Source of the DNA: Crenotrichaceae bacterium | GTDB lineage: Bacteria > Pseudomonadota > Gammaproteobacteria > Methylococcales > DRLZ01 | Direction of reading: 5' to 3' | Assembly: GCA_011322755.1 (NCBI GenBank) | Contig: DRLZ01000157.1 | Span: 1 to 5,694, forward strand | Length of the DNA: 5,694 nt | Shown here: positions 1-5,328 of the stretch, in pieces | Position numbering within the stretch: the first letter of the stretch is position 1 | How the letters are laid out: each line of letters opens with the position of its first letter | Position numbers and translations under genes: made by a program | The notes under the pieces: generated by a model | What the model was told of the DNA's origin: nothing | What the model saw: only the letters and a program-made list of their open reading frames with translations | The model's database searches: none

Positions 1-81
1 ACCCAAAATTTTTACCTTTTATGTTTATTTTGATAGTTTTAGGCCTATTATACTTATCGGTTAAATGATGTGCTTAATAAA

Positions 82-119
82 TTGCATAATTGTGTTGGCT
101 CAACTAGAATGCCGCGTCC
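82..119 (+). promoter_or_regulatory. Candidate sigma70 promoter of the rpsF operon with GC-rich discriminator
   Basis: A -10 hexamer TAGAAT (105-110) lies 17 bases after TTGCAT (82-87). The -10 matches the consensus at five of six positions, while the -35 matches only at TTG. The -10 is followed directly by GCCGCGTCC (111-119), a GC-rich discriminator typical of stable-RNA and ribosomal protein promoters that are repressed by ppGpp and DksA. Transcription would start at about 116-118. The spacing and the position ahead of a ribosomal operon support the call. Stringent control is inferred from the discriminator alone. Confidence 0.55.
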
Positions 120-142
120 GTGTATTTTGCACGGGTATTTTT
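118..142 (+). promoter_or_regulatory. Short hairpin plus T-run at the 5' end of the rpsF leader
   Basis: CCGTG (118-122) pairs with CACGG (130-134) around a short AT-rich loop, and TTTTT follows at 138-142. It resembles a weak intrinsic terminator, but it begins at the predicted start site of the rpsF promoter. It could be a leader hairpin that protects the 5' end, a weak attenuator, or the terminator of a gene left of the window. The sequence alone does not decide between these. Confidence 0.35.
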
Positions 143-149
143 AGTTGTT

Positions 150-215
150 CTCCTTGCTTTATCACTGGGCTGAACTTGAATGTTGCCAGTGGGAGGCTTA
201 CATAACCGAAGGGAG
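150..215 (+). promoter_or_regulatory. Putative S6:S18-binding autoregulatory leader of rpsF
   Basis: CTCCTT (150-155) can pair with AGGGAG (210-215), which is the rpsF Shine-Dalgarno. TTAT (159-162) pairs with ATAA (202-205). Between these helices the 3' strand leaves CCG (206-208) plus an A unpaired. Above them CACTGG (163-168) pairs perfectly with CCAGTG (186-191). Two helices flanking a CCG bulge near the rpsF ribosome-binding site is the hallmark of the S6:S18 leader motif found in many bacteria. That motif mimics the 16S rRNA site, so the S6:S18 complex represses its own mRNA. The fit was made by eye; no covariance model was run. Confidence 0.55.
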
Positions 216-220
216 TTAAT

Positions 221-643
221 GTGAGACATTATGAAATCGTGTTTCTGGTCCACCCTGACCAGAGTGAACAAGTACCTTCTATGATTGAACGATATCGTTC
301 AAGTGTTGAAACCCGCGGTGGAAGTATTCATCGTCTGGAAGACTGGGGTCGTCGTCAGCTTGCTTATCCAATCAATAAACTTCATAAAGCACATTATGTG
401 TTAATGAATATTGAGTGTGATCAAGAAGCGTTAGATGAAATCAATAGTGCATTCCGTTTTAATGACGCAGTGATTCGTAACTTGATCATAAATTGTAAAA
501 AAGCGATTACTGAACCTTCAGCAATGCTTAAAGCAAATGAAGAGCGTAACGAGAGGCCGTCTCGCCCACCAAGGCCTGCGGCAGTTTCCGTTAAAGCTTC
601 AGAAACTTCTGAGTCAGCTTCAGAAGCTCCGGGCGAATCGTAA
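221..643 (+). CDS. rpsF: 30S ribosomal protein S6
   Basis: S6 is a small-subunit platform protein that binds 16S rRNA as a heterodimer with S18. The 140-residue product opens with MRHYEIVFLVHP and carries the family signature LEDWGRRQLAYPI (39-51) followed by KLHKAHYVLMN (53-63). The globular S6 fold ends near residue 97. After it comes a low-complexity tail, first Arg/Pro-rich (110-119) and then Ser/Glu-rich (125-140). The start is GTG, preceded by GGGAG at 211-215 with a 5-base gap; the homologous N terminus supports this start. The C terminus reads PGES, so it lacks the terminal Glu-Glu that RimK extends in Escherichia coli S6. The gene is first in the operon, 36 bases before rpsR, and is probably autoregulated through the leader at 150-215. 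Confidence 0.98.
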   Translation: MRHYEIVFLVHPDQSEQVPSMIERYRSSVETRGGSIHRLEDWGRRQLAYPINKLHKAHYVLMNIECDQEALDEINSAFRFNDAVIRNLIINCKKAITEPSAMLKANEERNERPSRPPRPAAVSVKASETSESASEAPGES

Positions 644-679
644 GCAATTATTCATTAAATTAAATTTAGGGGAAGAGAT

Positions 680-910
680 ATGGCGCGTTTTTTTCGTCGT
701 AGAAGATTTTGCCGTTTTACACAAGACGGTATTACTGAGATTGACTACAAAGATATCAATTTGTTGAAACCTTCAATTTCAGAAACAGGCAAGATTGTTC
801 CAAGTCGTATTACCGGAACTAAAGCTCGCTATCAGCGGCAATTGGCAAAAGCGGTTCGCCGGGCTCGCTTTATCGCGTTGCTGCCTTATTGCGATGCACA
901 CAAAGGCTAG
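680..910 (+). CDS. rpsR: 30S ribosomal protein S18
   Basis: S18 is the partner of S6 on the platform of the 30S subunit. The 76-residue product is full length for the family. It has a basic N terminus (MARFFRRRRFCRF), the signature running from IDYKDINLLKP (21-31) through SETGKIVPSRITGT (34-47), and a basic C-terminal helix containing AKAVRRARFIALLPY (56-70). Cys11 is a single N-terminal cysteine, so this is not a multi-cysteine zinc-binding form. The ATG follows a purine-rich AGGGGAAGAG (668-677), a good ribosome-binding site. In Enterobacterales priB lies between rpsF and rpsR, but here only 36 bases separate them, as in Pseudomonas-type genomes. It is probably co-transcribed with rpsF and controlled by the same S6:S18 feedback. 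Confidence 0.98.
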   Translation: MARFFRRRRFCRFTQDGITEIDYKDINLLKPSISETGKIVPSRITGTKARYQRQLAKAVRRARFIALLPYCDAHKG

Positions 911-963
911 TTTGTAATATAAATATTATCTGATTTTGAAGCCGAAATTAATTAGCTGCAAAG

Positions 964-1878
964 ATGCGTGCATTTGCAAACTACATCTTACGAGGGCGCT
1001 GGTCAGCAACATTGGTTGTAGTGACAGCTGCAATTTTATCGCTTGTTTTGCCGCTACTTAGCTCCATTAGCTCGGCAGCAGTTGCATTAGTAACGTTGCG
1101 GCACGGCGCAAGAGAAGGGGGCTTGATCGTTCTTTTTTCTACGGCAGTGCTGCTTGCTGTTGCTGCCGTTATGCAGCAAGATGGAACTGGCGCATTTGTG
1201 ACCGCAGGGGTACTGTTTGCAGTTTTATGGCTGCCTGTATGGCTGTTATCCATTGTACTTAGATGGAGTGTTTCATTACCGATAGCTCTGAGTTTTGCAG
1301 GTGTGATCGGCTTGGTTGCTGTGACTGCAATGCATGTTGCGATGGGTGATGTTTATGCCTGGTGGCGTGATGTTCTTGACGCTGGACTAGGGCCTATACT
1401 GGAGCAGTCAGGCGTACCATTCAAACCAGGACAAATAGAAGAAACCTTTGACATATTGGCGCGTTCAATAACAGGTGTGATTGGAAGTGCATTAGTGATC
1501 AGTATGATGATCGCGCTGTTTATCGGGCGCTGGTGGCAGTCGTTACTATTTAATGAAGGTGGTTTTCAGCGTGAGTTTCATGCGTTACGTTTAGATAAGC
1601 GTATAGCGTATGGTGCTCTGGTATTGATGGGTATTGCTCTGTTTGCTGATAGTGGCGCAGGTTCGATTGTTCAGGATTTGATCGTTGTTGTGATGACACT
1701 GTTCATGATTCATGGGTTAGGTCTGTTGCACGGTATTGTTGCCGCAAAAGGTATTAGCGGTGGTTGGTTGGTGGCGGTGTATATCTTGATGGTGATTTTA
1801 CCGCAACTGGCCTTTCTGCTCGCGATTGCGGGGCTACTGGATAGTCAGTTCGATTTTCGCTCAAAGATCAAAGCGTAA
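964..1878 (+). CDS. Polytopic inner-membrane protein, DUF2232/YybS-like family
   Basis: This is an integral membrane protein of 304 residues with no known biochemical function. Hydrophobic segments lie near residues 14-45 (one long or two short), 53-70, 77-99, 104-126, 168-188, 215-230, 234-257 and 266-291, so about eight to nine helices. The longest soluble stretch (about 128-167) holds an acidic, proline-containing loop. A motif after the fifth or sixth helix, GRWWQSLLFNEGGFQREFHALRL without interruption at 188-210, matches what I recall of the Pseudomonas protein at the same position (PA4933-like). The assignment rests on synteny, topology and this motif. DUF2232 (YybS) genes also sit near rplI and dnaC in Bacillus, which suggests an old linkage. 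ATG 964 is the only ATG near the 5' end, but its Shine-Dalgarno is poor, so translation may be weak compared with its neighbours. It lies 53 bases after rpsR and 45 before rplI, and is likely in the same transcript. Confidence 0.85.
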   Translation: MRAFANYILRGRWSATLVVVTAAILSLVLPLLSSISSAAVALVTLRHGAREGGLIVLFSTAVLLAVAAVMQQDGTGAFVTAGVLFAVLWLPVWLLSIVLRWSVSLPIALSFAGVIGLVAVTAMHVAMGDVYAWWRDVLDAGLGPILEQSGVPFKPGQIEETFDILARSITGVIGSALVISMMIALFIGRWWQSLLFNEGGFQREFHALRLDKRIAYGALVLMGIALFADSGAGSIVQDLIVVVMTLFMIHGLGLLHGIVAAKGISGGWLVAVYILMVILPQLAFLLAIAGLLDSQFDFRSKIKA

Positions 1879-1910
1879 TATATAGATTTATTTTGATAAA
1901 TATTTGATAT

Positions 1911-1926
1911 GAGGTATTGCAAAATG
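1911..1926 (+). promoter_or_regulatory. Shine-Dalgarno that fixes the rplI start
   Basis: GAGG (1911-1914) lies nine bases before the ATG at 1924. An in-frame ATG at 1909 would add MRYCK, but it overlaps this GAGG and has only AT-rich sequence upstream. L9 proteins begin MEVILL or MQVILL, which matches the ATG at 1924. Confidence 0.85.
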
Positions 1927-2376
1927 GAAGTAATTTTGCTGGAAAAAGTACAAAAACTGGGTGACTTGGGTGATTGTGTTTCTGTGAAGCCTGGTTATGC
2001 CAGAAACTTTTTGATTCCCCAGGGTAAAGCTTTGCCTGGAACAGCTGCGAATATGGCAGTTTTTGAAGAGCGTCGTGCATCGTTGGAAGCTGCGGCTAAA
2101 GACGCAAGAGAAAAAGCGAACGCACGTGCAAATTCATTAAAAGAGATGGGAGTTATTACCATTGTTGCTAAGGCAGGTGTTGGTGGTAAATTGTTTGGTT
2201 CTGTCGGTGCAAATGATATTGCTGAAGCTTTGACCCAGGCGGGTATTTCAGTTAAGAAAAGTGAAGTGCGTCTGCCTGAAGGGCCACTGCATGAGTTAGG
2301 TGAGTTTGATGTTGCTGTTCACCTTGCTGCTGATTTGAATGAAATTATTAACATCAAAATTATCTCGGAAGAGTAA
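1924..2376 (+). CDS. rplI: 50S ribosomal protein L9
   Basis: L9 binds 23S rRNA near the L1 stalk and its elongated body reaches across to neighbouring ribosomes; it helps maintain reading frame. The product has 150 residues, the usual length. The N-terminal domain has MEVILLEKVQKLG (1-13) and the signature GYARNFLIP (24-32). A long charged, alanine-rich linker helix (about 41-75) follows. The C-terminal domain contains GGKLFGSVGANDIAEAL (87-103) and ends IISEE. ATG 1924 is preferred over the in-frame ATG at 1909 because it has GAGG at the right distance and gives the canonical N terminus. The gene follows the DUF2232-like gene by 45 bases. A long hairpin lies beyond its stop, so it may be the last gene of the ribosomal protein part of the operon. 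Confidence 0.98.
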   Translation: MEVILLEKVQKLGDLGDCVSVKPGYARNFLIPQGKALPGTAANMAVFEERRASLEAAAKDAREKANARANSLKEMGVITIVAKAGVGGKLFGSVGANDIAEALTQAGISVKKSEVRLPEGPLHELGEFDVAVHLAADLNEIINIKIISEE

Positions 2377-2386
2377 GCTTGAAGTG

Positions 2387-2415
2387 TTGTACTCAGCAAT
2401 GCCGTAAGTTATAAA
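2387..2415 (+). promoter_or_regulatory. Possible internal promoter for dnaB-alr
   Basis: TTGTAC (2387-2392) and TATAAA (2410-2415) are separated by 17 bases. The -10 matches five of six consensus positions, but the -35 matches only three. Transcription would start near 2422. This lies between the ribosomal protein genes and dnaB, where an extra promoter would let the helicase be expressed separately. An AT-rich gap yields such matches fairly easily, so this is tentative. Confidence 0.35.
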
Positions 2416-2461
2416 AATATAGCATTGTTGGGTATGTCGCTGGCTGGCGAGTGTATTTTTT
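2388..2461 (+). promoter_or_regulatory. Long intergenic hairpin, then small hairpin with T-run, between rplI and dnaB
   Basis: Bases 2390-2402 pair with 2422-2434 as a 13-bp stem with two G-T wobbles, extendable by two more wobbles, around a 19-base AT-rich loop. A small hairpin follows: TCGC (2437-2440) with GCGA (2447-2450), then six T at 2456-2461. The large stem has no T-run directly after it, so it is not a standard terminator. Possible roles are an mRNA processing or 3'-end protection site for the ribosomal protein message, or, through the small hairpin, partial termination before dnaB. The pairing is visible; the role is inferred. Confidence 0.5.
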
Positions 2462-2477
2462 GGGTATTGAGTAAACT

Positions 2478-3860
2478 ATGAACACTGAGTATTCAGATCC
2501 CGCTACCGAGGCTTTAAAGGTTCCGCCACACTCTATTGAGGCGGAGCAATCAGTGATTGGCGGCTTGATGCTGGATAATAGTCGCTGGGATCAAATTGCG
2601 GATCTGCTGATTGATCAGGACTTTTATCGTCAGGATCATCGCTTGATCTTTAGTTGTATTGCAAATCTCAGTGAATCCAATACCCCTTTTGATGTTATTA
2701 CCATCTCCGAACGTCTTGAAAGTTTAGGTGAGATTGAAGAGGTGGGAGGGTTATCCTATCTTGGCTCCTTGGTAAAAAACACCCCAAGTGCTGCTAACAT
2801 TAAAGCTTATGCAAATATCGTTCGTGAGCGTTCAATTCTTCGGCAATTGATTCGGGTTGCAACAGATATTGGTGATAGTGCCTTTAATACTGAAGGGCGA
2901 AGCTATACCGAACTGCTTGATAATGCTGAAAAACTGGTTTTTGAAATTGCCGATCAGGGTAATCGTGGTGGGCGTGGTTTTGTTGCGATTAAAGATCTAT
3001 TGGTTAAAGCAGTTGATCGAATTGACTTGCTGTTTCAGCAAGATAATCCGATTACAGGTATTTCGTCAGGATTTTCTGATTTTGATGAAATGACCTCAGG
3101 TTTGCAACCTTCTGATTTGGTGATCGTTGCAGGCCGACCATCCATGGGTAAAACAACATTTGCAGTTAACCTTGCTGAGAATGCAGCGATTAAGCACAAT
3201 GTTCCGGTTGCGGTCTTCAGCATGGAGATGCCAGGTGAGCAGTTGGCGATGCGCATGATGTCCTCTTTGGGGCGTATTGATCAGCATAAAATTCGCTCCG
3301 GAAAGCTGGAAGATGATGATTGGCCGCGCTTGACATCTGCTGTTGGTATGTTGGCCGAAGTGCCTATTTTTATTGACGACACTCCTGCATTAACACCGAC
3401 TGAATTACGCGCCAAAGCGCGTCGTTTAAAGCGCGAACATAATCTTGGAATGATCGTTATTGATTATTTGCAGCTGATGCAGGTGCATGGTAAATCAGAT
3501 AACCGTACGGCTGAAATTTCTGAAATTTCCCGTTCATTGAAAGGTTTAGCCAAAGAGCTGAATGTGCCTGTTATTGCGCTTTCTCAATTAAATCGCAGTT
3601 TAGAGCAGCGACCTAACAAGCGCCCTGTAATGTCAGATTTACGTGAGTCAGGTGCGATTGAGCAGGATGCGGATGTGATTATCTTTATTTATCGTGATGA
3701 AGTTTATAATGATGACAGCCCTGATAAGGGGACAGCTGAAATCATTATTGGCAAGCAGCGTAATGGCCCTGTAGGGAAAGTACGATTGACTTTTCTGGGG
3801 AAATACACGCGCTTCGAAAATTTTGTGCCTGACTCATATGGCGGTGAGGACTACGCGTGA
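2478..3860 (+). CDS. dnaB: Replicative DNA helicase DnaB
   Basis: DnaB is the hexameric 5'-3' helicase that unwinds DNA at the replication fork and recruits DnaG primase. The 460-residue product is full length. After a short leader, PPHSIEAEQSVIGGLMLDN (16-34) opens the N-terminal primase-interacting domain (to about 120), and a linker follows (about 120-190). The RecA-like motor has Walker A GRPSMGKT (219-226; Lys225, Thr226), the catalytic glutamate in FSMEM (Glu250), Walker B MIVIDYLQLM (325-334; Asp329), LSQLNRSLEQR (368-378), DLRESGAIEQDADV (387-400) and the arginine finger in KQRNGPVG (Arg428). The motor motifs are contiguous, so there is no intein, which some dnaB genes carry. ATG 2478 has only a weak GAG at 2469-2471, but the N terminus matches the Pseudomonas-type protein. 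It overlaps alr by four bases. Confidence 0.98.
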   Translation: MNTEYSDPATEALKVPPHSIEAEQSVIGGLMLDNSRWDQIADLLIDQDFYRQDHRLIFSCIANLSESNTPFDVITISERLESLGEIEEVGGLSYLGSLVKNTPSAANIKAYANIVRERSILRQLIRVATDIGDSAFNTEGRSYTELLDNAEKLVFEIADQGNRGGRGFVAIKDLLVKAVDRIDLLFQQDNPITGISSGFSDFDEMTSGLQPSDLVIVAGRPSMGKTTFAVNLAENAAIKHNVPVAVFSMEMPGEQLAMRMMSSLGRIDQHKIRSGKLEDDDWPRLTSAVGMLAEVPIFIDDTPALTPTELRAKARRLKREHNLGMIVIDYLQLMQVHGKSDNRTAEISEISRSLKGLAKELNVPVIALSQLNRSLEQRPNKRPVMSDLRESGAIEQDADVIIFIYRDEVYNDDSPDKGTAEIIIGKQRNGPVGKVRLTFLGKYTRFENFVPDSYGGEDYA

Positions 3861-4948
3861 CGCGTGCAGTTCAGGCACGTATCAATCTTTCAGCTCTTCG
3901 TTCAAATTTAAACCGTGCCCGTGAAGTTGCTTCAGGATGTAAGGTTATGGCTATCATTAAGGCCAATGCCTATGGTCATGGTGTCTTGCATATTGCAAAA
4001 GCCTTGGATCAAGCAGATAGCTTTGGTGTGGCTTCGCTTGAAGAAGCGCTAGTGCTTCGTCGCTCAGGTATTGTGCGCCCCATTGTGTTGCTGGAAGGTT
4101 TTTTTGAGATTGATGAACTTCCTGTCATTGCTCATGAGCGTTTTGAAATTGTAGTTCATCATGTTTCACAGTTAGAAATACTTGAAATTGTAACTCTGGT
4201 TCACCCTGTGGTCGTTTGGTTGAAAATAGATTCGGGAATGCATCGCTTGGGTTTTTCACCTAAATTGTTTCGCTCAGTCTGGGAACGACTGGTTCAGTGT
4301 AAAAATGTAGATGGTGATATTCGGTTGATGACTCACCTTGCCTGTGCTGATGACTTGGCAAACACTAAAACAATTCAACAATTGAAACTGTTTGATTTAA
4401 CAAGTAAAGGCATTAGAGCAAAAAAAAGTATTGCTAACTCTGCTGGCATACTTGGCTGGCCATCCACGCATATGGATTGGGTGAGGCCGGGTATCATGTT
4501 ATATGGTGCGTCACCTTTTATTGATCGGGGTGCCGGCCAGTTGAGTTTAAAACCTGTTATGACCTTGTGTTCACGCCTTATTGCTGTAAATCAATATAAA
4601 AAAGGAGAGAGTATTGGGTATGGAGGGGCATGGTCTTGCCCTGAAGATATGGCTGTTGGGGTTGTAGCTGTTGGTTATGGTGATGGATATCCTCGTCATG
4701 CTGCTTTTGGTACTCCTGTTTTGGTGAATGGTTGTCGAGCCAAACTGGTTGGACGTGTTTCCATGGATATGATTATGATTGATTTGCGCTCTGTCAAAAA
4801 TGTAAAAGTGGGTGATTCTGTTGTGCTTTGGGGGGACGGCCTGCCAGTAGATGAGATTGCTAAGTGCGCAGAAACCATCTCGTATGAACTATTATGTGGG
4901 GTTGCGCCTCGGGTGCCATTACAAATAGTGGACGACAGAAATAATTAG
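3857..4948 (+). CDS. alr: Alanine racemase, PLP-dependent
   Basis: This cytoplasmic fold-III PLP enzyme interconverts L- and D-alanine, supplying D-alanine for peptidoglycan. The 363 residues form a TIM barrel followed by a beta domain. The PLP lysine is Lys35 in IIKANAYGHG (33-42). KIDSGMHRLGF (123-133) carries Lys123, at the site of the carbamylated lysine in studied enzymes, and Arg130. RPGIMLYG (210-217) is the phosphate-binding region. The second catalytic base is Tyr255 in SIGYGGAW. GYGDGYPR (273-280) and GRVSMDM (299-305) follow, and the C terminus has the usual YELLCGVAPRVP (343-354). The start is GTG within GTGA, overlapping the dnaB stop, with GAGGA (3846-3850) six bases upstream; this indicates translational coupling. 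I cannot tell from sequence whether it is the constitutive Alr or a DadX-type catabolic racemase, but its place after dnaB favours Alr. Confidence 0.97.
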   Translation: MTRAVQARINLSALRSNLNRAREVASGCKVMAIIKANAYGHGVLHIAKALDQADSFGVASLEEALVLRRSGIVRPIVLLEGFFEIDELPVIAHERFEIVVHHVSQLEILEIVTLVHPVVVWLKIDSGMHRLGFSPKLFRSVWERLVQCKNVDGDIRLMTHLACADDLANTKTIQQLKLFDLTSKGIRAKKSIANSAGILGWPSTHMDWVRPGIMLYGASPFIDRGAGQLSLKPVMTLCSRLIAVNQYKKGESIGYGGAWSCPEDMAVGVVAVGYGDGYPRHAAFGTPVLVNGCRAKLVGRVSMDMIMIDLRSVKNVKVGDSVVLWGDGLPVDEIAKCAETISYELLCGVAPRVPLQIVDDRNN

Positions 4949-4967
4949 TGCTTTAATAAGCGTTGGA

Positions 4968-5003
4968 AAGCTTGGAATCTAGTTGATGTACTAGAGGCTT
5001 TTT
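4968..5003 (+). terminator. Rho-independent terminator after alr
   Basis: TCTAGT (4978-4983) pairs perfectly with ACTAGA (4990-4995) around a six-base loop. AAGC (4968-4971) can pair with GCTT (4997-5000) as an outer stem with an asymmetric internal loop. Five T follow at 4999-5003, then ATTTG. It begins 20 bases after the alr stop and probably ends the rpsF-to-alr unit, separating it from the gene at 5329. Confidence 0.7.
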
Positions 5004-5256
5004 ATTTGTTTCAATATCATAGGAAGTGTGTTTCAGGAGGGTGTCGGATTTGCCTGATTTTCAGCGACTAGACTATTGTATGCTGCTGCACTCTTGGTGT
5101 GTGTTAACAAAGGGGTGTGTGACCTCTAGCCAAACAATCATTCTTTCTCGTTATTGTATCAATTCTAATAATACTTCAGCTTTTCGGCTGGGTATCTTAA
5201 TATCAATTTACTCTTTAAGTACACTTCTACTCACAAGAAGACTTTATGATTTAATA
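5004..5256. other. Stretch without a convincing gene; weak small reading frame only
   Basis: I see no recognisable gene here on either strand. One frame is open from GTG 5026 or GTG 5041 to TAA at 5314-5316. AGGAGG at 5035-5040 lies nine bases before an in-frame TTG at 5050, giving 89 residues. The translation is rich in Ser, Thr, Leu, Cys and Asn, uses rare-type codons (AGA, AGG, ATA, CTA) more densely than most of its neighbours, and resembles no family I know. It has one hydrophobic run, LGILISIYSLSTLLL, so a small membrane protein cannot be excluded. The frame also runs through the FNR/Anr box and promoter of the next gene, which argues that it is fortuitous. A small inverted repeat CAGC/GCTG occurs at 5177-5190. 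Confidence 0.4.
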
Positions 5257-5272
5257 TTTGATTTGGATCAAA
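5257..5272 (+). promoter_or_regulatory. Perfect FNR/Anr-type box
   Basis: TTGAT (5258-5262), four bases, then ATCAA (5267-5271) match the FNR/Anr consensus TTGAT-N4-ATCAA at all ten fixed positions, and flanking T and A extend the palindrome to 16 bases. With equal base use such a match is expected about 0.005 times in a window this size. FNR and Anr are iron-sulfur oxygen sensors that bind as dimers when oxygen is low. The box lies 57 bases before the ATG of the hibernation-factor gene, fitting activation of that gene. Dnr-type family members use near-identical sites, so which regulator binds is open. Confidence 0.75.
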
Positions 5273-5295
5273 GGCTTAAAGTGTTTTGTTCGGGT

Positions 5296-5324
5296 GACAA
5301 TATTTACCCAAAATAACAGGAGGT
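5296..5324 (+). promoter_or_regulatory. Likely -10 element and strong ribosome-binding site of the hibernation-factor gene
   Basis: GACAAT (5296-5301) matches the -10 consensus at four of six positions and predicts a start near 5306-5308. The FNR/Anr box centre would then lie about 42-43 bases upstream, close to the -41.5 of class II FNR promoters. The leader would be only about 22 bases and contains AGGAGGT (5318-5324), a near-ideal Shine-Dalgarno five bases from the ATG. The promoter is inferred; the Shine-Dalgarno is clear. Confidence 0.5.
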
Positions 5325-5328
5325 TGTT

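Noticed and set aside
30..54. Second upstream promoter from TTGATA (30-35) with TATTAT (46-51) or TATACT (49-54)
   Set aside because: The spacers are 10 or 13 bases, too short for sigma70. The pair at 82-110 has the right spacing and discriminator.
644..679. Expected priB between rpsF and rpsR
   Set aside because: Only 36 bases separate the genes and no coding sequence fits. Absence is normal outside Enterobacterales-type operons and is not evidence of a deletion.
537..767. 76-residue frame overlapping the end of rpsF and the start of rpsR
   Set aside because: It is out of frame with two certain ribosomal protein genes and its product resembles nothing known.
915..928. AT-only inverted repeat TAATAT/ATATTA after rpsR, and a similar ATTTAT/ATAAAT at 1886-1901 before rplI
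   Set aside because: Both flank the membrane gene, but the stems are six A-T pairs each with no T-run, and such repeats are common in AT-rich gaps.
981..1253. 90-residue minus-strand frame inside the membrane protein gene
   Set aside because: It lies antisense to a well-supported gene, and its composition is what the reverse of an Ala/Val/Leu-rich gene gives.
1909..1923. Longer rplI start adding MRYCK
   Set aside because: The ATG at 1909 overlaps the GAGG that serves the ATG at 1924, has no ribosome-binding site of its own, and the shorter form has the canonical L9 N terminus.
3035..3287. Two minus-strand frames antisense to the dnaB Walker A region
   Set aside because: They are shadows of a highly conserved coding segment; no separate ribosome-binding site or family resemblance is seen.
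5306..5314. ACCCAAAAT also found at window positions 1-9
   Set aside because: A nine-base repeat is expected many times by chance in a window of this size, and the two copies have unrelated contexts.
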